Positions 30,202 to 40,042 of a stretch of 64,000 bases of DNA are shown here, piece after piece. Positions within the stretch are counted from its first letter, which is position 1. Each line of letters opens with the position of its first letter. Under the pieces are notes generated by a model. It ran no database searches. It saw nothing but the letters and a program-made list of their open reading frames with translations, and was not told where the DNA came from. The DNA is from Carpediemonas membranifera (taxonomy: Eukaryota > Fornicata). The DNA lies in the NCBI GenBank assembly GCA_019828565.1, contig JAHDYR010000011.1, forward strand, positions 186,001-250,000. Direction: 5' to 3'. A program made the translations under genes and the position numbers.

Positions 30202-30531
30202 TTTGTCGACAGTTCGATTTCTCTCAATCTGGGTCATGGGCCCCAAAGCTGTGGATCAATGGGCAAGGCAGGGAGACTTGGTGGTGGGCAGGACGGTATG
30301 ATATGACAGATGGGTGGAGTGAGTTTCTTGTTTTCAATGTCGACTTTGATTCAACGGAGAATTCTGAATTTTCGCGGATGCATTGCCGCAAGAAGACCCT
30401 AATACCGTAGTAGATACTTCTCTACATCGATATATTCCCCATCAATCCTAACTCCAATCTGATTTACACGTATACATACCTCAATGTACTGGGTAACTGC
30501 AATCCTGCCAAACGAGATCACCGCCACCAAA

Positions 30532-31449
30532 ATGGAGCAACCACCGGCCACATCAACTCCAGATAGCTTATTCTATCTCATGGATGAGCTGTACTCCGAC
30601 AAGATTGTCCCCATTTCCTTCAGCATGCAGCGTTACAAGAGCGCATGGATGTATTTCCGCTACCACGGTCTAAACATCGGTATTGCCGCCGGTGTTCTCT
30701 TCCTATGCCTCAATGTGTTCACGCGCCTTACTCTCATTGCCACAGCCATCTGCCTTGTTCTCACAGTGACAATCATCGGCGCCATCATCGGCCTCCCCGG
30801 CCTGGTGGGTATCGCGCTCCTCGTATTCGTCTTCTACCCCTCACTCATCATGAACTACATCGCTGGTGTCATTCAGACGATCAAGGTACGCACCGAGCCC
30901 TTCTCGGTCTTTACAGTTCTCATCCCACAAAAGGAAGGGTTTAAGCGCCGCCTTGGTATTTTCTACAGCATCATTCTGGTGTGCATCCCCCTCCTCCTGG
31001 TCGCCCTTCTATGCCTCCTGATCCCAATCATCGGCGGACTCGTCGCCGCCACCATGCTTATCATCACTGGCACCTTTGCCTCCCTCCTCGCGGCCCCCAT
31101 GGCCCTACTCATGACCATGAGCTATAAGACCACCTTTGAATCACTCAAAGTCTCTCTCAACGTCCTGAGGCTCAACTTCAAAGCTTTCTTCCTCTACGGC
31201 TTGGTGACGGCTACCTGGGTCCTTCTGTCTGTCATTTTCACTCAAGTCGTCGGCTGGGTCGCTGGATTTATCCCTTATGGAATCGGATTCATCGCTGACA
31301 TCGCTATCGCGGTGATTGTCTATTCCTTTGTCCCTATTTGTTTCCTTGCTGAGGTAGTCGCCGCTGCTCAGGCAATGGGACTCGGAAACCACAGCTTCAT
31401 CGTCGGCCCGACCATGTACCAGGTCGAACCATCCGCTCCTGCGTTCTGA
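30532..31449 (+). CDS. Multi-pass integral membrane protein
   Basis: 305 residues from MEQPPATSTPDSLFYLMDEL; an in-frame Met at 30484 would add 16 residues. A hydrophilic head is followed by about six or seven membrane segments (for example IIGAIIGLPGLVGIALLVFV, IILVCIPLLLVALLCLLIPI and IIGGLVAATMLIITGTFASL). Between them is an amphipathic stretch (TFESLKVSLNVLRLNFKAFF). The repeated short Gly-rich hairpins recall small permease-like or DUF-type proteins, but no family signature is seen. Function unknown. It lies back-to-back with the Nbp35-like gene across 330 bp that hold no other gene. Confidence 0.75.
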   Translation: MEQPPATSTPDSLFYLMDELYSDKIVPISFSMQRYKSAWMYFRYHGLNIGIAAGVLFLCLNVFTRLTLIATAICLVLTVTIIGAIIGLPGLVGIALLVFVFYPSLIMNYIAGVIQTIKVRTEPFSVFTVLIPQKEGFKRRLGIFYSIILVCIPLLLVALLCLLIPIIGGLVAATMLIITGTFASLLAAPMALLMTMSYKTTFESLKVSLNVLRLNFKAFFLYGLVTATWVLLSVIFTQVVGWVAGFIPYGIGFIADIAIAVIVYSFVPICFLAEVVAAAQAMGLGNHSFIVGPTMYQVEPSAPAF

Positions 31450-31526
31450 GTGTATCGTGGAAATGTTCTTGTCGAATCTAAATCCAGCCTGTCCCGTATC
31501 TAGATAGATTCAAGATCACACAAGAT

Positions 31527-32448
31527 TTACTCGCCGTTTTCTCCGCTAGCCAATGTGAAAGTAGCAATGAGCTTGATGAACTCCGTATCCATGTGGTTGA
31601 CAAGCATGGGGTGACCGAGATCAAGCTCTGCAATGGCAGCCATATCTTCCTCAGTGAGGGAAAAATCAAACACATCGCGGTTCTCGACCAGGCGTTCCTT
31701 GTGGACGGACTTGGGAATGACGATTACACCGCGCTGCATCTGATAACGGAGGGCGACCTGGGCCGCGGTCTTACCGTACTTCTTACCGATAGACAAGAGC
31801 GTTTCGTTCTTGAACATGTTGTTATTGCCCTCAGCGAAGGGTGCCCATGCCATAGTGGTGATACCATACTCCTTTTGGTACTTCATTACGTCGTTACGCT
31901 GGGAGAATGCGTGGCACTCGACCTGGTTCACCGCGGGCACAACCTTGCTGAAAGCAATGAGATCAGCCATGTGATGCGGCAGGAAGTTAGACACACCGAT
32001 AGCACGAGCCTTGCCCTCCTTGTACACGTCCTCGAGGTCGGCCCAGGCATGGTGGTACGCAGAGTAGGGCATGTGGAGGAGGATGAGGTCGACGTAGTCA
32101 AGCTGGAGGCGCTCGAGGCAGTCCGAGAAGGCCTGCTTGGCGTCGCGGTAGGACTCGACCCAGAGCTTGGTCACGACGAAGATCTCGTCGCGGGGGACGG
32201 AGGTGCGCTTGAGGGCACGGCCGACAGCACCTTCGTTCTGTGTGAGAATGGATATTTTGGACTAGAAAGATCATTTCTAGTGACTATATGGTACATACAA
32301 GGTAGATTGCGGCAGTATCGATGAGGCGGTAGCCAGCATCAAGGGCATCAAGGACATTTTGCTCAGTAACGTCATCAGGAATCTGATAAACGCCGACGCC
32401 ATGGATAGGCATCTTCACACCGTTGTTGAGGGTCACGTATTGATCCAT
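31527..32448 (-). CDS. Aldo-keto reductase
   Basis: NADPH-dependent carbonyl reductase, cytosolic. Exons 32299-32448 and 31527-32237 give 286 residues, slightly short of the typical 300-320. The AKR tetrad is complete: Asp and Tyr in [15 protein letters not shown] (residues about 40-53, spanning the intron), Lys in VVTKLWV and His in LILLHMP. GVSNF and [13 protein letters not shown] (cofactor phosphate binding) follow in the right order. The short C-terminus and short loops suggest the AKR5/AKR3-like branch common in microbes. Substrate cannot be predicted. The first exon is only found after splicing. Confidence 0.93.
32238..32298 (-). other. Intron in the aldo-keto reductase (61 bp)
   Basis: Donor GTATGT, acceptor CTCACACAG on the minus strand, phase 0. 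Removal joins DTAAIYL to [11 protein letters not shown], restoring the conserved motif. Confidence 0.9.
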
Positions 32449-32801
32449 TGTTCTGTTTCAATCCAAATTGCTTTCGTGAGATGAGATGATCCGGTCCTCG
32501 ATATTCAATCGAATATTTCGAGATTGAGACGATATGGCAGGATGATATGGACGCAGTGCCACACATACATAACATATCTAACCGCAGGTTTTCAAGCATG
32601 ACCTCACCTTGTGACCAAACCCGACTCATCCCAGTCAGCCAGAGTCGCCCCGAGATAAATTCACGAAGTGAAAACGACTCTGTGACCAGCATGCCAGCTC
32701 TGGCATCCACCACATGAGACATGCGAAGGTCGACTCAACTCGACTCTCGTCTCACAACGAGTTGATTGTTCACAGGCACGACGTGAGTTAGCCACAAGAC
32801 C
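32449..32801. other. Divergent promoter region, GACTC-rich
   Basis: 353 bp between the aldo-keto reductase and GNL1. No gene is seen. It carries many GACTC/GAGTC units, including GGTCGACTCAACTCGACTC about 60 bp before the GNL1 start, similar to clusters upstream of other genes here. Confidence 0.5.
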
Positions 32802-34205
32802 ATGAGAAAGAGTGCAAAACAGCGCAAGGCTGAGCTTAAGCAAGCTAGACAGAAGAAGCAAGAGCTAGACGCCGAGGATCCGTACAAGGACATCCGTGTA
32901 ACAGAAACAGGACAAACAGTGCGCCGTGTTCACACAATCAAGGCCAATGAGCGCGCATTCATGCGTTTCATCCCCGAGGAGGCATTCGAAGTCGATGTCC
33001 GCAAGAAGGAAGGCACCGAGGTCCCCTTCTCCCCCTCACCGTCTTCCTCCATCGTCCGCATGTACCTAGACCCTGAGCACACGCCAGCCATCCCCTCCCG
33101 CCCCAACTGGTCCTACGACATGACCAAGGAGGAGCTCGTGAAGAACGAGACTGACTCCTTCCGCCGCTGGCTGCATCAGTTTGGTGTTTACGAGGAGGGC
33201 CAGGAGATCGACTACGACGCCCAGCCAGCCCTGCCAGCAGCCGAGTTCAACTTCTTTGAGACCAACCTCGAGGTGTGGCGCCAGCTGTGGCGGACGGTGG
33301 AGCGGGCCGACGTCGTTGTCATCATCGTCGACGCCAGATTCCCTATCGCCCAGCTCCCTCGGAACCTGTACACATATGTATGCGAGGAGATCAACAAGCC
33401 TGCTATATGCATCCTGAACAAGGCAGATCTGATCGAGCCCAAGTACTTCAAGGAATGGGTTCGTGTCCTCAAGCAACTCTACCCCAACCTGCTTGAAGTC
33501 ATCCCCTTCAACGCTTTCGACGTGGTCGACGGCCGTAAGCAGGCCACATACGAAGACGGCGAAGAGCTCCTCCATACGATCATTGAAATCGCCCAATCGC
33601 ACCATATACAGCCGAACCCGCTCAAGAAGAAGGACGGCGAGCCTGCAGAGCTCGAGTTCGGCTTCGTGGGCCACCCCAGCGTGGGCAAAAGCTCGGTTAT
33701 GAATTCTGTGATTGGTTCTAAGAAGGTCAGCGTCAAGCGGACACCGGGTCACACCAAGCACTTCCAGACCCACCATATTGTCAATAGAGGGGATAAGGTG
33801 GTGGTTTGTGACTGTCCAGGTCTGGTCATCCCTGTCCGCGGAATGCCCAGAGCACTGCAGGTTATTACTGGTGTGTATCCACTGGGGAGGGTCCGAGAGT
33901 TTTATAGCAGCATCAGGCTGGCTGTGGAGCTTGTCCTCGGCAGCTGGGCAGAGCTACGAGAGGGATTCTTGGCTAACCTGACCAGGTTGGCCGGTGCGGA
34001 GTTCAGCAAGTCGTTTGCAGAGCAGGCAGACAGTGGAGAGTTCACTATCACTCCGTATGATCTTATTGCTGCTGTGGCCGAGCAGAAGGGCATGATGACC
34101 AAGGGCGGTCGGCCCGACGTCCACCGGGCAGGCAGAATCGTGCTCCAAGAGGTCGTGGACGGCATTATTTATGTGTTTATCAGGCCGGAATGGGTGGCTC
34201 AGTAA
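32802..34205 (+). CDS. GNL1: Circularly permuted GTPase GNL1
   Basis: 467 residues. YlqF/HSR1-MMR1 GTPase with the permuted motif order G4-G1-G3: NKADL (near residue 206), then GHPSVGKSSVMN (near 290), TPGHTKHFQT and DCPGL. The basic N-terminus (MRKSAKQRKAELKQARQKK) is a nucleolar-type signal. RPNWSYDMTKEELVKNE followed by FETNLEVWRQLWR is diagnostic of GNL1 as opposed to LSG1, NOG2 or GNL3. Family members act in ribosome assembly or nuclear transport; the exact step for GNL1 is not settled. The C-terminus is compact and lacks the long acidic tail of animal GNL1. Confidence 0.9.
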   Translation: MRKSAKQRKAELKQARQKKQELDAEDPYKDIRVTETGQTVRRVHTIKANERAFMRFIPEEAFEVDVRKKEGTEVPFSPSPSSSIVRMYLDPEHTPAIPSRPNWSYDMTKEELVKNETDSFRRWLHQFGVYEEGQEIDYDAQPALPAAEFNFFETNLEVWRQLWRTVERADVVVIIVDARFPIAQLPRNLYTYVCEEINKPAICILNKADLIEPKYFKEWVRVLKQLYPNLLEVIPFNAFDVVDGRKQATYEDGEELLHTIIEIAQSHHIQPNPLKKKDGEPAELEFGFVGHPSVGKSSVMNSVIGSKKVSVKRTPGHTKHFQTHHIVNRGDKVVVCDCPGLVIPVRGMPRALQVITGVYPLGRVREFYSSIRLAVELVLGSWAELREGFLANLTRLAGAEFSKSFAEQADSGEFTITPYDLIAAVAEQKGMMTKGGRPDVHRAGRIVLQEVVDGIIYVFIRPEWVAQ

Positions 34206-34520
34206 ATGCTCGGACAGAACATCGGTCGAGTGGTCTTGGCAAGCTGTTTTCTCCATCGAGCAGAGCTCATTGCAAGGTTGGAGATTCGTTCATGTTTTCT
34301 GTTGGTCGACAGAATGCAGCAGTACAGACTGACTGCACAGTCTTGCGGGGCTTGCCCGACCCCACGACAAGCTTACGCATTTAACACGTTTTGAGGTTTT
34401 GGTGGTTTGCTTCGCTTTACCGCCCGTTCTTCAACTTTGCCGACACGGGCAAGGTCATTGGTGCTGTGAATGCTTCCTTTTACGTCTGGGAGCACTTAAA
34501 CTGAGAGATTCAGAGTCGGT

Positions 34521-34528
34521 GCAGTTTA
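34521..34528 (+). promoter_or_regulatory. GCAGTTTA motif without an assigned gene
   Basis: Perfect octamer that runs into an ATG (GCAGTTTATG). The plus-strand frame that follows has no recognisable product and overlaps a better-looking minus-strand frame, so its target is unclear. Confidence 0.3.
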
Positions 34529-34584
34529 TGTTAGTTTGCGTGTGGTATTCAGAGGTTTATGTGGAGGATTCATGTAAAGGTGAC

Positions 34585-34896
34585 TTAAGCTGTCGCCCCC
34601 CCTGGGATGAACTCCAGAGGACTGAACAGGTTCAGTCTGACGGCCCACCTGTCGTACACCAGAAGGGTAGCGGACATGAGGGCGTCGGCGATGGTAAGAG
34701 CGACGGTTCTGGGCGGGATCTTGGTTCTCGCTCCAGCAGAAGCTAGGAATGCGGCAGTTTTGGACGCGCACATTGGGATGTTGGAGCCATCCGGCCGCGG
34801 ATTGATCACAGTTGGTTTGACGCGGTAGTGCTTGTACTGTTCCTCCTTGAACTTTAGACTCAACAATTCTAATCCTGCGCGGCACACTACCTCCAC
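34585..34896 (-). CDS. Hypothetical small protein, Alba-like at best
   Basis: About 103 residues in the open frame. The stretch from FKEEQYKHYRVKPTVINPR to ALMSATLLVYDRW is well ordered (alternating strands and helices). The spacing of IPMCASKTAAFLASAG and RTVALTIADALMSATLLV loosely recalls an Alba-type nucleic-acid-binding fold; that is speculation. There is no ATG at the frame start. A spliced version beginning at 34984 (MDGRRRIFSCRPTTESTKA) with a 49-bp intron is possible but its acceptor does not fit the local consensus. It lies in the accessory region next to a Fanzor remnant. Confidence 0.35.
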   Translation of the reverse strand: MEVVCRAGLELLSLKFKEEQYKHYRVKPTVINPRPDGSNIPMCASKTAAFLASAGARTKIPPRTVALTIADALMSATLLVYDRWAVRLNLFSPLEFIPGGATA

Positions 34897-35274
34897 TCAC
34901 CCACTTCAGCCCTCGTCTGTACCATCTGGCTTTCGTGCTTTCAGTCGTCGGTCTGCACGAAAAGATGCGTCGTCTGCCGTCCATCGTCTGTGTCGAACGC
35001 TGCTGTCTTCTTTCGCGTCTGTGCTCGTCTGTTACGCGCTCATCTGTCGTCAATTGCCGGCGTCTGAAGCTCATGTCGTCGTCGTCTTCGTCATCTTAGT
35101 CTGTTGTGAGAGACACTAGTGGTCGAAAGCGGTTGTAGCTAGTAGTAAAGACGCTTTGTGTTGTATGATGCTGGTTTCTTGTGTTTTGAGGGATGCTGCC
35201 AGCTGATGAACCCTGAAAAGAAATGATCGATGCAAGCAGCTCAATAGACTCCAACGCCTTCCAAGATATACACG

Positions 35275-36579
35275 GTGAAGGCTTCCGTTAACAAGGCCAT
35301 TGGCGAGATTAACGGCGGAGGGGATAACAACGCGCCGCGGCGAGGAAATCTTGAACCGGGCATGCGTTCTTTCACGCAGGCTAAGTACACATTCACTTGC
35401 CTGCTTGCGTGCGTCTCTGCATCTGCGCACGCGTTGACTCCACCGAGGACGGTCAAGCTCGTTCCGTTCGTGCCAATGGCACCGGTCAAGCCTGGGTTCA
35501 TGACCATCGAGTACGGTTATATGTCGCTCACCCCAGCGATGAAGAGGCGCCTCCGTGTGCACGTGAATTGGTCAGCAACCAAGAACTTGACCACTGAACA
35601 GGTTGATAGATACGAGCGTGATCACGGCGACATCACCAAGCTCCGCAGAGTGCTCTCTGTGAGGACTGACGGGGTCTCTGTTGCTGTGACGGTTTGGGTG
35701 GGTCGCGAGAAATGCCGTGGCGGTCGGGTGGCTGACCGGCCCGCACGTACAAAAAGGGTAGCAGCAACAAGCGGGCTCGGCTCGGTCAGGATGACGCCGA
35801 GGCTACTCCTGCCCCGGACATTCAAGCTCTCATGGGCTTCGACCCTGGTGCTCGGTCGCTGGGCGGCTACACGATCCGCCGCCCAGACGGGCAGAGTGTA
35901 TCTGGCGTACTCGCTAAGTGTGGCTACACTGCTACCCCCTCTTTCCGCGTGAATATGAGCGCAGCATCGTTCAAAACGACAAGTCTAGAGGCTCTCAAAC
36001 AGTCGATTAGGTTTGTCCATGAGAACATCGTTCAGATCATCAACAAGGGGACGAGAAAGTGTTTCCGCCGGGCGAGTTTTGCCAATCACTGTCTGCGCCA
36101 GAAGCACTTCGCCCGGGCTGGACGTCAACTCCTGGATGATCTCGGCGGGCGCCCCCCGGAGCCCATTCATCTCGAAGTCGCGTATGGGGCTGCACTGTTC
36201 GGTTCCGCCGGCACTCCCTCCTGTGCTCCGTACCGCCACTTTGCTCGAGCTCTCCCTGGCATCATGCTCCGGCACAACGTCGTCGTGACTGTCACGATGG
36301 TCTCGGAATTCCGCACTTCCATCGTGTGCCCATACTGCAAAACACACTTCAGACGCGTGGTGCACACACACCGCACCATGCTCTGCCAGAATCCCGCGTG
36401 CGAGGGAGCTCCATGGCGCGTTGAACGGCATCCCGAGCAGAGAGACATACTTCTCTCACCGAGATAAGAGCGCCAGCGAGAACATCCTTTGGTGCACCTA
36501 TGATGCAACTTCAGATCAGATAGAGCAATCTCCTTTCCACTACGACTCCCAGAGAGGTGCTCTTCCTCGCTATCATTAA
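35275..36579 (+). pseudogene. Decayed Fanzor (eukaryotic TnpB homologue), copy 1
   Basis: Fanzors are RNA-guided nucleases carried by eukaryotic transposons. Three pieces in different frames line up in family order. The first (to about 35745) has a wedge-like segment ending LSVRTDGVSVAVTVWVG. The second (about 35748-36440) has the RuvC start MGFDPGARSLGGYTI (D at codon 4 from 35832), HLEVAYGAALFG, then SEFRTSIVCPYC and MLCQNPAC, which form a four-cysteine zinc ribbon. The third (about 36443-36579) has the final RuvC block SHRDKSASENILW. The two frame breaks cannot be explained by introns with the local splice signals. The N-terminal part is not recognisable. The copy is therefore very likely inactive. 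Confidence 0.7.
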
Positions 36580-36773
36580 CTTGCTAAGTTGAGCAAGCAC
36601 GCGCTGCAGCACGCGTGATATGCTGCGCACGATTGATAGAGTATGATGAACCACACTGCGATCCTGATGCTGCTTGGATCACTGTGTGTTTTGGACTCAA
36701 GTATTCGTATCCTGCACATTGCGCAAGTCGAAACAAATAGGGAGGCAACTCTTGAATCTTGAGCACAATTAAC

Positions 36774-38714
36774 ATGCCTGATGCTTCTAATGTGCCTCCA
36801 GATTTCGTGCTTCGCTCCCGATATCGGCCACAGGCTGATCAGGCAGCCCAGGCAGCTGCGATCCGCCATCTCACAGTGCTCGGCGCCAAGATGAACTATC
36901 CCCGCTACGACGACTTCATACACGATCTACAGAATCCCACACGAGTTACAAGGTTTGGAGCCATGGAGCTAAAAGGGCAACTGCTTCGTCAACTCCTCGT
37001 CTGCATCCGGGGAGTGTACTTCGTTACGTTCAAGCTCAAGATGACTGGAACCAACAAACCAGACATGGTCAAGGTCATTGTCTTTTTGGCCAAGTTTTTA
37101 ACGAATCCGACATCTGTCGAGAAACTTCCTCACTACAACCTGACCGACGGGACTCTTTGCGCCTCTAACGGCGACTATCTTATCCCCAATGCATTCAACG
37201 GTGCCAATTACATCAACAAGTATATATCCAACGGTGACACGAGAGTGACGCCCGCCCAGCCGCCCCATGACCCAGCATGGATTCCTTCCACAGCCCCGGC
37301 ATACAGGAACAGAACTGCGGGTCAACTGGACAGGATCAGGGCAGACCGACCAGCTCCAGCCTTGGCACCCCGACCTACCGGCAGAACGTTTTTGCAGGAC
37401 ATGGAGATGCTAGCCCAATCCTTCGGGCTCCCTATCTTTGATCCGGGCAGCATCAACCAGCTGAACCGGCAACTCCACCAGAACCCCATCCGAGAAAGGT
37501 CGACCCGAGACGTTATCGCAGACCCAGGATTCACGCGATGCAGGCCCGTCATGATGATGGGCACTAAACTGCTGACTGCTGCACCGTTCAACATGCCGGA
37601 ATTCGCGCACAACAACAGGCAGGGTAAGCTTGAGCTGAAGTTGACGCCCGAGATTATGAGGGAAGTTCACGTTAGCGAGTATATGAAGCGGCACCCAAAT
37701 CCCCCAGAGCAGCAGCCTAAAACTGCACGGCAGTCGACCGACTCCGACTCTGACTCCGACCTGTCCGACGAGGAGGAGGAGCCCTGGGCGGGACCCACGG
37801 GCAAGAGTGTCATTGTCAGGCTGTTCCATCCGGACGACAAGTACTTCAATCCTCTGTTGTTCACGTCGGATGCGGTGATTCTTTCTTTTACCCAACGCGA
37901 CGGCAATGTGTGGCAAATAGGCGTGCCTGTGGCACCAGATCTAGCCCATCGCAACGGAGGAGCGCCGTTCGTCAACTTATCTTCGGCAATTTACGAGGCG
38001 ATCGAGGTTTTGGAGCGGGATGACATTCCCGAATCGGATAGGCCTCCATTGATGCTGACGATTAAGCCGGGAAGAAGCCACAACTGCCGGAACGCTCAAA
38101 ACATGCATGTCGTGGTCGAGTATGGCGAGATGGGGAGCCCCAAGGACGTCGCCAAGTGGATCGAGCGGAACATTCCCACGGTCGACGCTGACCCAAGCAA
38201 GCTGGATAATGAGGATGACGACGAGCTGGAGGAGGTGGTGACGCGGTTCAGCTTGACTGACCCGCTGACCTTCTGCCGCATGACACTCCCAGCTCGTGGC
38301 GAGCACTGCGTGCACACACAGTGCTTCGACTTGCAAACTTTCATCCAGTTCGGCTTCCAGTCGAAGAAGTGGGAGTGCCCCATCTGCAGCAAGCCCCTGA
38401 CCATCCAGGGCTGCAGGGTCGACTCGTTCGTGCGGACGCTCCTGTCTACCTCGGGCGAGGACGACGAAGCCATCGACGTCGAGACCCACACAGGCCGCAT
38501 TTTAAGGGAAGGAAACTCGGACGAAGAAATGGGCTACGAGAACTCTCTCGTTACACCTCGACCGGAACAGCCAGTCGGGAACGTATCTGATGATGATATC
38601 GAGATTATCGACTTGTCTGACACTGAGATCGAGACGACAGCACGGCCAAATGCCCAGGTTTCTAGGCCTACACCTGGTTCACTCGGGTCCGCCGAGTGTC
38701 CTATCGAATTATGA
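36774..38714 (+). CDS. SUMO E3 ligase of the PIAS/Siz family
   Basis: 646 residues. A MIZ/SP-RING zinc finger occupies about residues 490-545: SLTDPLTFCRMTLPARGEHC, then CVHTQCFDLQTFIQF and KKWECPICSKPL give the C-H-C-C pattern that binds the SUMO E2. A PINIT-like region may precede it (DAVILSFTQRDGNVWQIGVP). The C-terminal DDIEIIDLSD is a textbook SUMO-interacting motif. No SAP domain is evident; the N-terminal 60 residues (IRHLTVLGAKMNYPRYDDFI) could be a helical substitute. ATG 36774 is used; an earlier TTG is not a likely start. It sits between the two Fanzor remnants but has normal composition. Confidence 0.85.
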   Translation: MPDASNVPPDFVLRSRYRPQADQAAQAAAIRHLTVLGAKMNYPRYDDFIHDLQNPTRVTRFGAMELKGQLLRQLLVCIRGVYFVTFKLKMTGTNKPDMVKVIVFLAKFLTNPTSVEKLPHYNLTDGTLCASNGDYLIPNAFNGANYINKYISNGDTRVTPAQPPHDPAWIPSTAPAYRNRTAGQLDRIRADRPAPALAPRPTGRTFLQDMEMLAQSFGLPIFDPGSINQLNRQLHQNPIRERSTRDVIADPGFTRCRPVMMMGTKLLTAAPFNMPEFAHNNRQGKLELKLTPEIMREVHVSEYMKRHPNPPEQQPKTARQSTDSDSDSDLSDEEEEPWAGPTGKSVIVRLFHPDDKYFNPLLFTSDAVILSFTQRDGNVWQIGVPVAPDLAHRNGGAPFVNLSSAIYEAIEVLERDDIPESDRPPLMLTIKPGRSHNCRNAQNMHVVVEYGEMGSPKDVAKWIERNIPTVDADPSKLDNEDDDELEEVVTRFSLTDPLTFCRMTLPARGEHCVHTQCFDLQTFIQFGFQSKKWECPICSKPLTIQGCRVDSFVRTLLSTSGEDDEAIDVETHTGRILREGNSDEEMGYENSLVTPRPEQPVGNVSDDDIEIIDLSDTEIETTARPNAQVSRPTPGSLGSAECPIEL

Positions 38715-39186
38715 GGGAGAGGCTTTATTTTATTCTGTTTTACACGATATAAATCCCCGCGGGTTGGGTCTCGATTGTTCTCAGAGATTGTCCAAGGTAG
38801 AGGCAGGCATGGCCTGGACGTTTGAGACTGGCGTCATTCATCGTGTCAGCCCAAGCTGGCAGCTGAGTATTGTTGCTGAAGCAGGTCAATGGCGGCGGAA
38901 AGCAGGGTTGCCGGCCTCGGTGTGCGATACCAGCCGTATCCACGTCATGGCTGTGTGTGTCGGCAATTATCAGACTAGAATGATACAAACTAGACAGCAC
39001 GCCCTAAGTGTCTACACCCTTGATCTAAAGTCCTTTGGTCCCGCTTCCCAACAGATGCCCTGACCCACCCTCCCCGGCCTGATCTGAACTGCTCTCAAAG
39101 GTCATAAGAGGGGGGAAATAGGTCTAGCTCTCTTTGTTTGACCAGTACTGACCAGAATCGCCCAGGACACAACAAAGAATAATCAA

Positions 39187-39194
39187 GCAGTTTA
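39187..39194 (+). promoter_or_regulatory. GCAGTTTA motif upstream of the duplicated block
   Basis: Perfect octamer 33 bp before the first copy of the 25-bp direct repeat. It may be the original promoter of the COMM-domain gene, now separated from it by about 850 bp. Confidence 0.3.
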
Positions 39195-39226
39195 AGGTTC
39201 ATCAAATTTGTGCTATTGAAGGGTCA

Positions 39227-39251
39227 AACAATGTGTTTATACTGCGCAACA
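39227..39251 (+). repeat. 25-bp direct repeat, left copy
   Basis: Identical over 25 bp to 39992-40016; both contain ATGTGTTTATACTGCGCAAC. The two copies bracket the second Fanzor fragment. Confidence 0.9.
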
Positions 39252-39619
39252 CTGCCCTGTCTCCCTCCTACTCACGTCTTAAGTCGGTAGGGAGACCGTC
39301 TTCTCCAGGGCTTCCACAAAGCGTCTTCTTCGTGGACGTCAGCACAGCTGCAAACATCACAATCGCTCACACGTCGTCTCATTTGTCATTTGTCTTTCCT
39401 CATTAAATTCACTTCTACACTTGTATATGATGGTAATGGTGTTCATCGTCGGCTCTTACATGTCATCTTCATCTATGACCAGCTGCAACAAGATGGAGAT
39501 ATATACGATCAAAGCCTCCATCAAGCAAGCTTTCAGACAGAACTACACCGAAGAACGGAGAGTGGGGGATTACGCCGCAGCAAAACATCTCTACTCATGC
39601 CTGCTGGCCCGGCTCGCGG

Positions 39620-39937
39620 TTGAATGCTATGCGCAGCGCCGGCAACTCCCCCTACATGACGCCGAGTCCGCGTGATGACCAGCACGTTCACCCACATCGT
39701 GTGATGCTCTGCGAAAATCCACAGTGCCGTGGTGCTCAGTGGCGCGCAACAGTTCCTGATGCTCTGAATGTTGATCATCGGGACAAGAGTGCTGCAGAGA
39801 ACATCCTGTGGCGTTCTCTTGCCACGGAAGATGAGCTCAGTGGCTCTCCGTTCAGTCGCACATCGATCCCGCGCCTTCCAACATCATTCCAGTATCATCA
39901 ATTGGCTAACCGCCAACATTCGTCTACGGACGGATGA
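39620..39937 (+). pseudogene. Fanzor fragment, copy 2
   Basis: The frame carries HPHRVMLCENPQCRGAQW (second half of the zinc ribbon) and VDHRDKSAAENILWRS (last RuvC block with the catalytic Asp), then a tail ending SRTSIPRLPTSFQYH. It matches the end of copy 1 position by position (HTHRTMLCQNPAC and SHRDKSASENILW) but with many differences, so the two are not a recent duplicate. The RuvC start and the first cysteine pair were not found in order upstream. A truncated, inactive remnant. Confidence 0.65.
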
Positions 39938-39991
39938 TGTTGTACAGTTTGGCACTTTGATCGTTCCTTTCAGGCCCTGTCTGGAGGTTCG

Positions 39992-40016
39992 AACAATGTG
40001 TTTATACTGCGCAACA
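39992..40016 (+). repeat. 25-bp direct repeat, right copy
   Basis: Second copy of the repeat at 39227; it ends 26 bp before the ATG of the COMM-domain gene. Read in one frame it encodes MCLYCAT, a CxxC. Confidence 0.9.
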
Positions 40017-40042
40017 AAATTGACGAAGGACGAAACTGAAGA

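Noticed and set aside
35741-35790. An intron to explain the first frame break of Fanzor copy 1
   Set aside because: No GT-AG pair nearby gives the required phase; a frameshift is the simpler reading.
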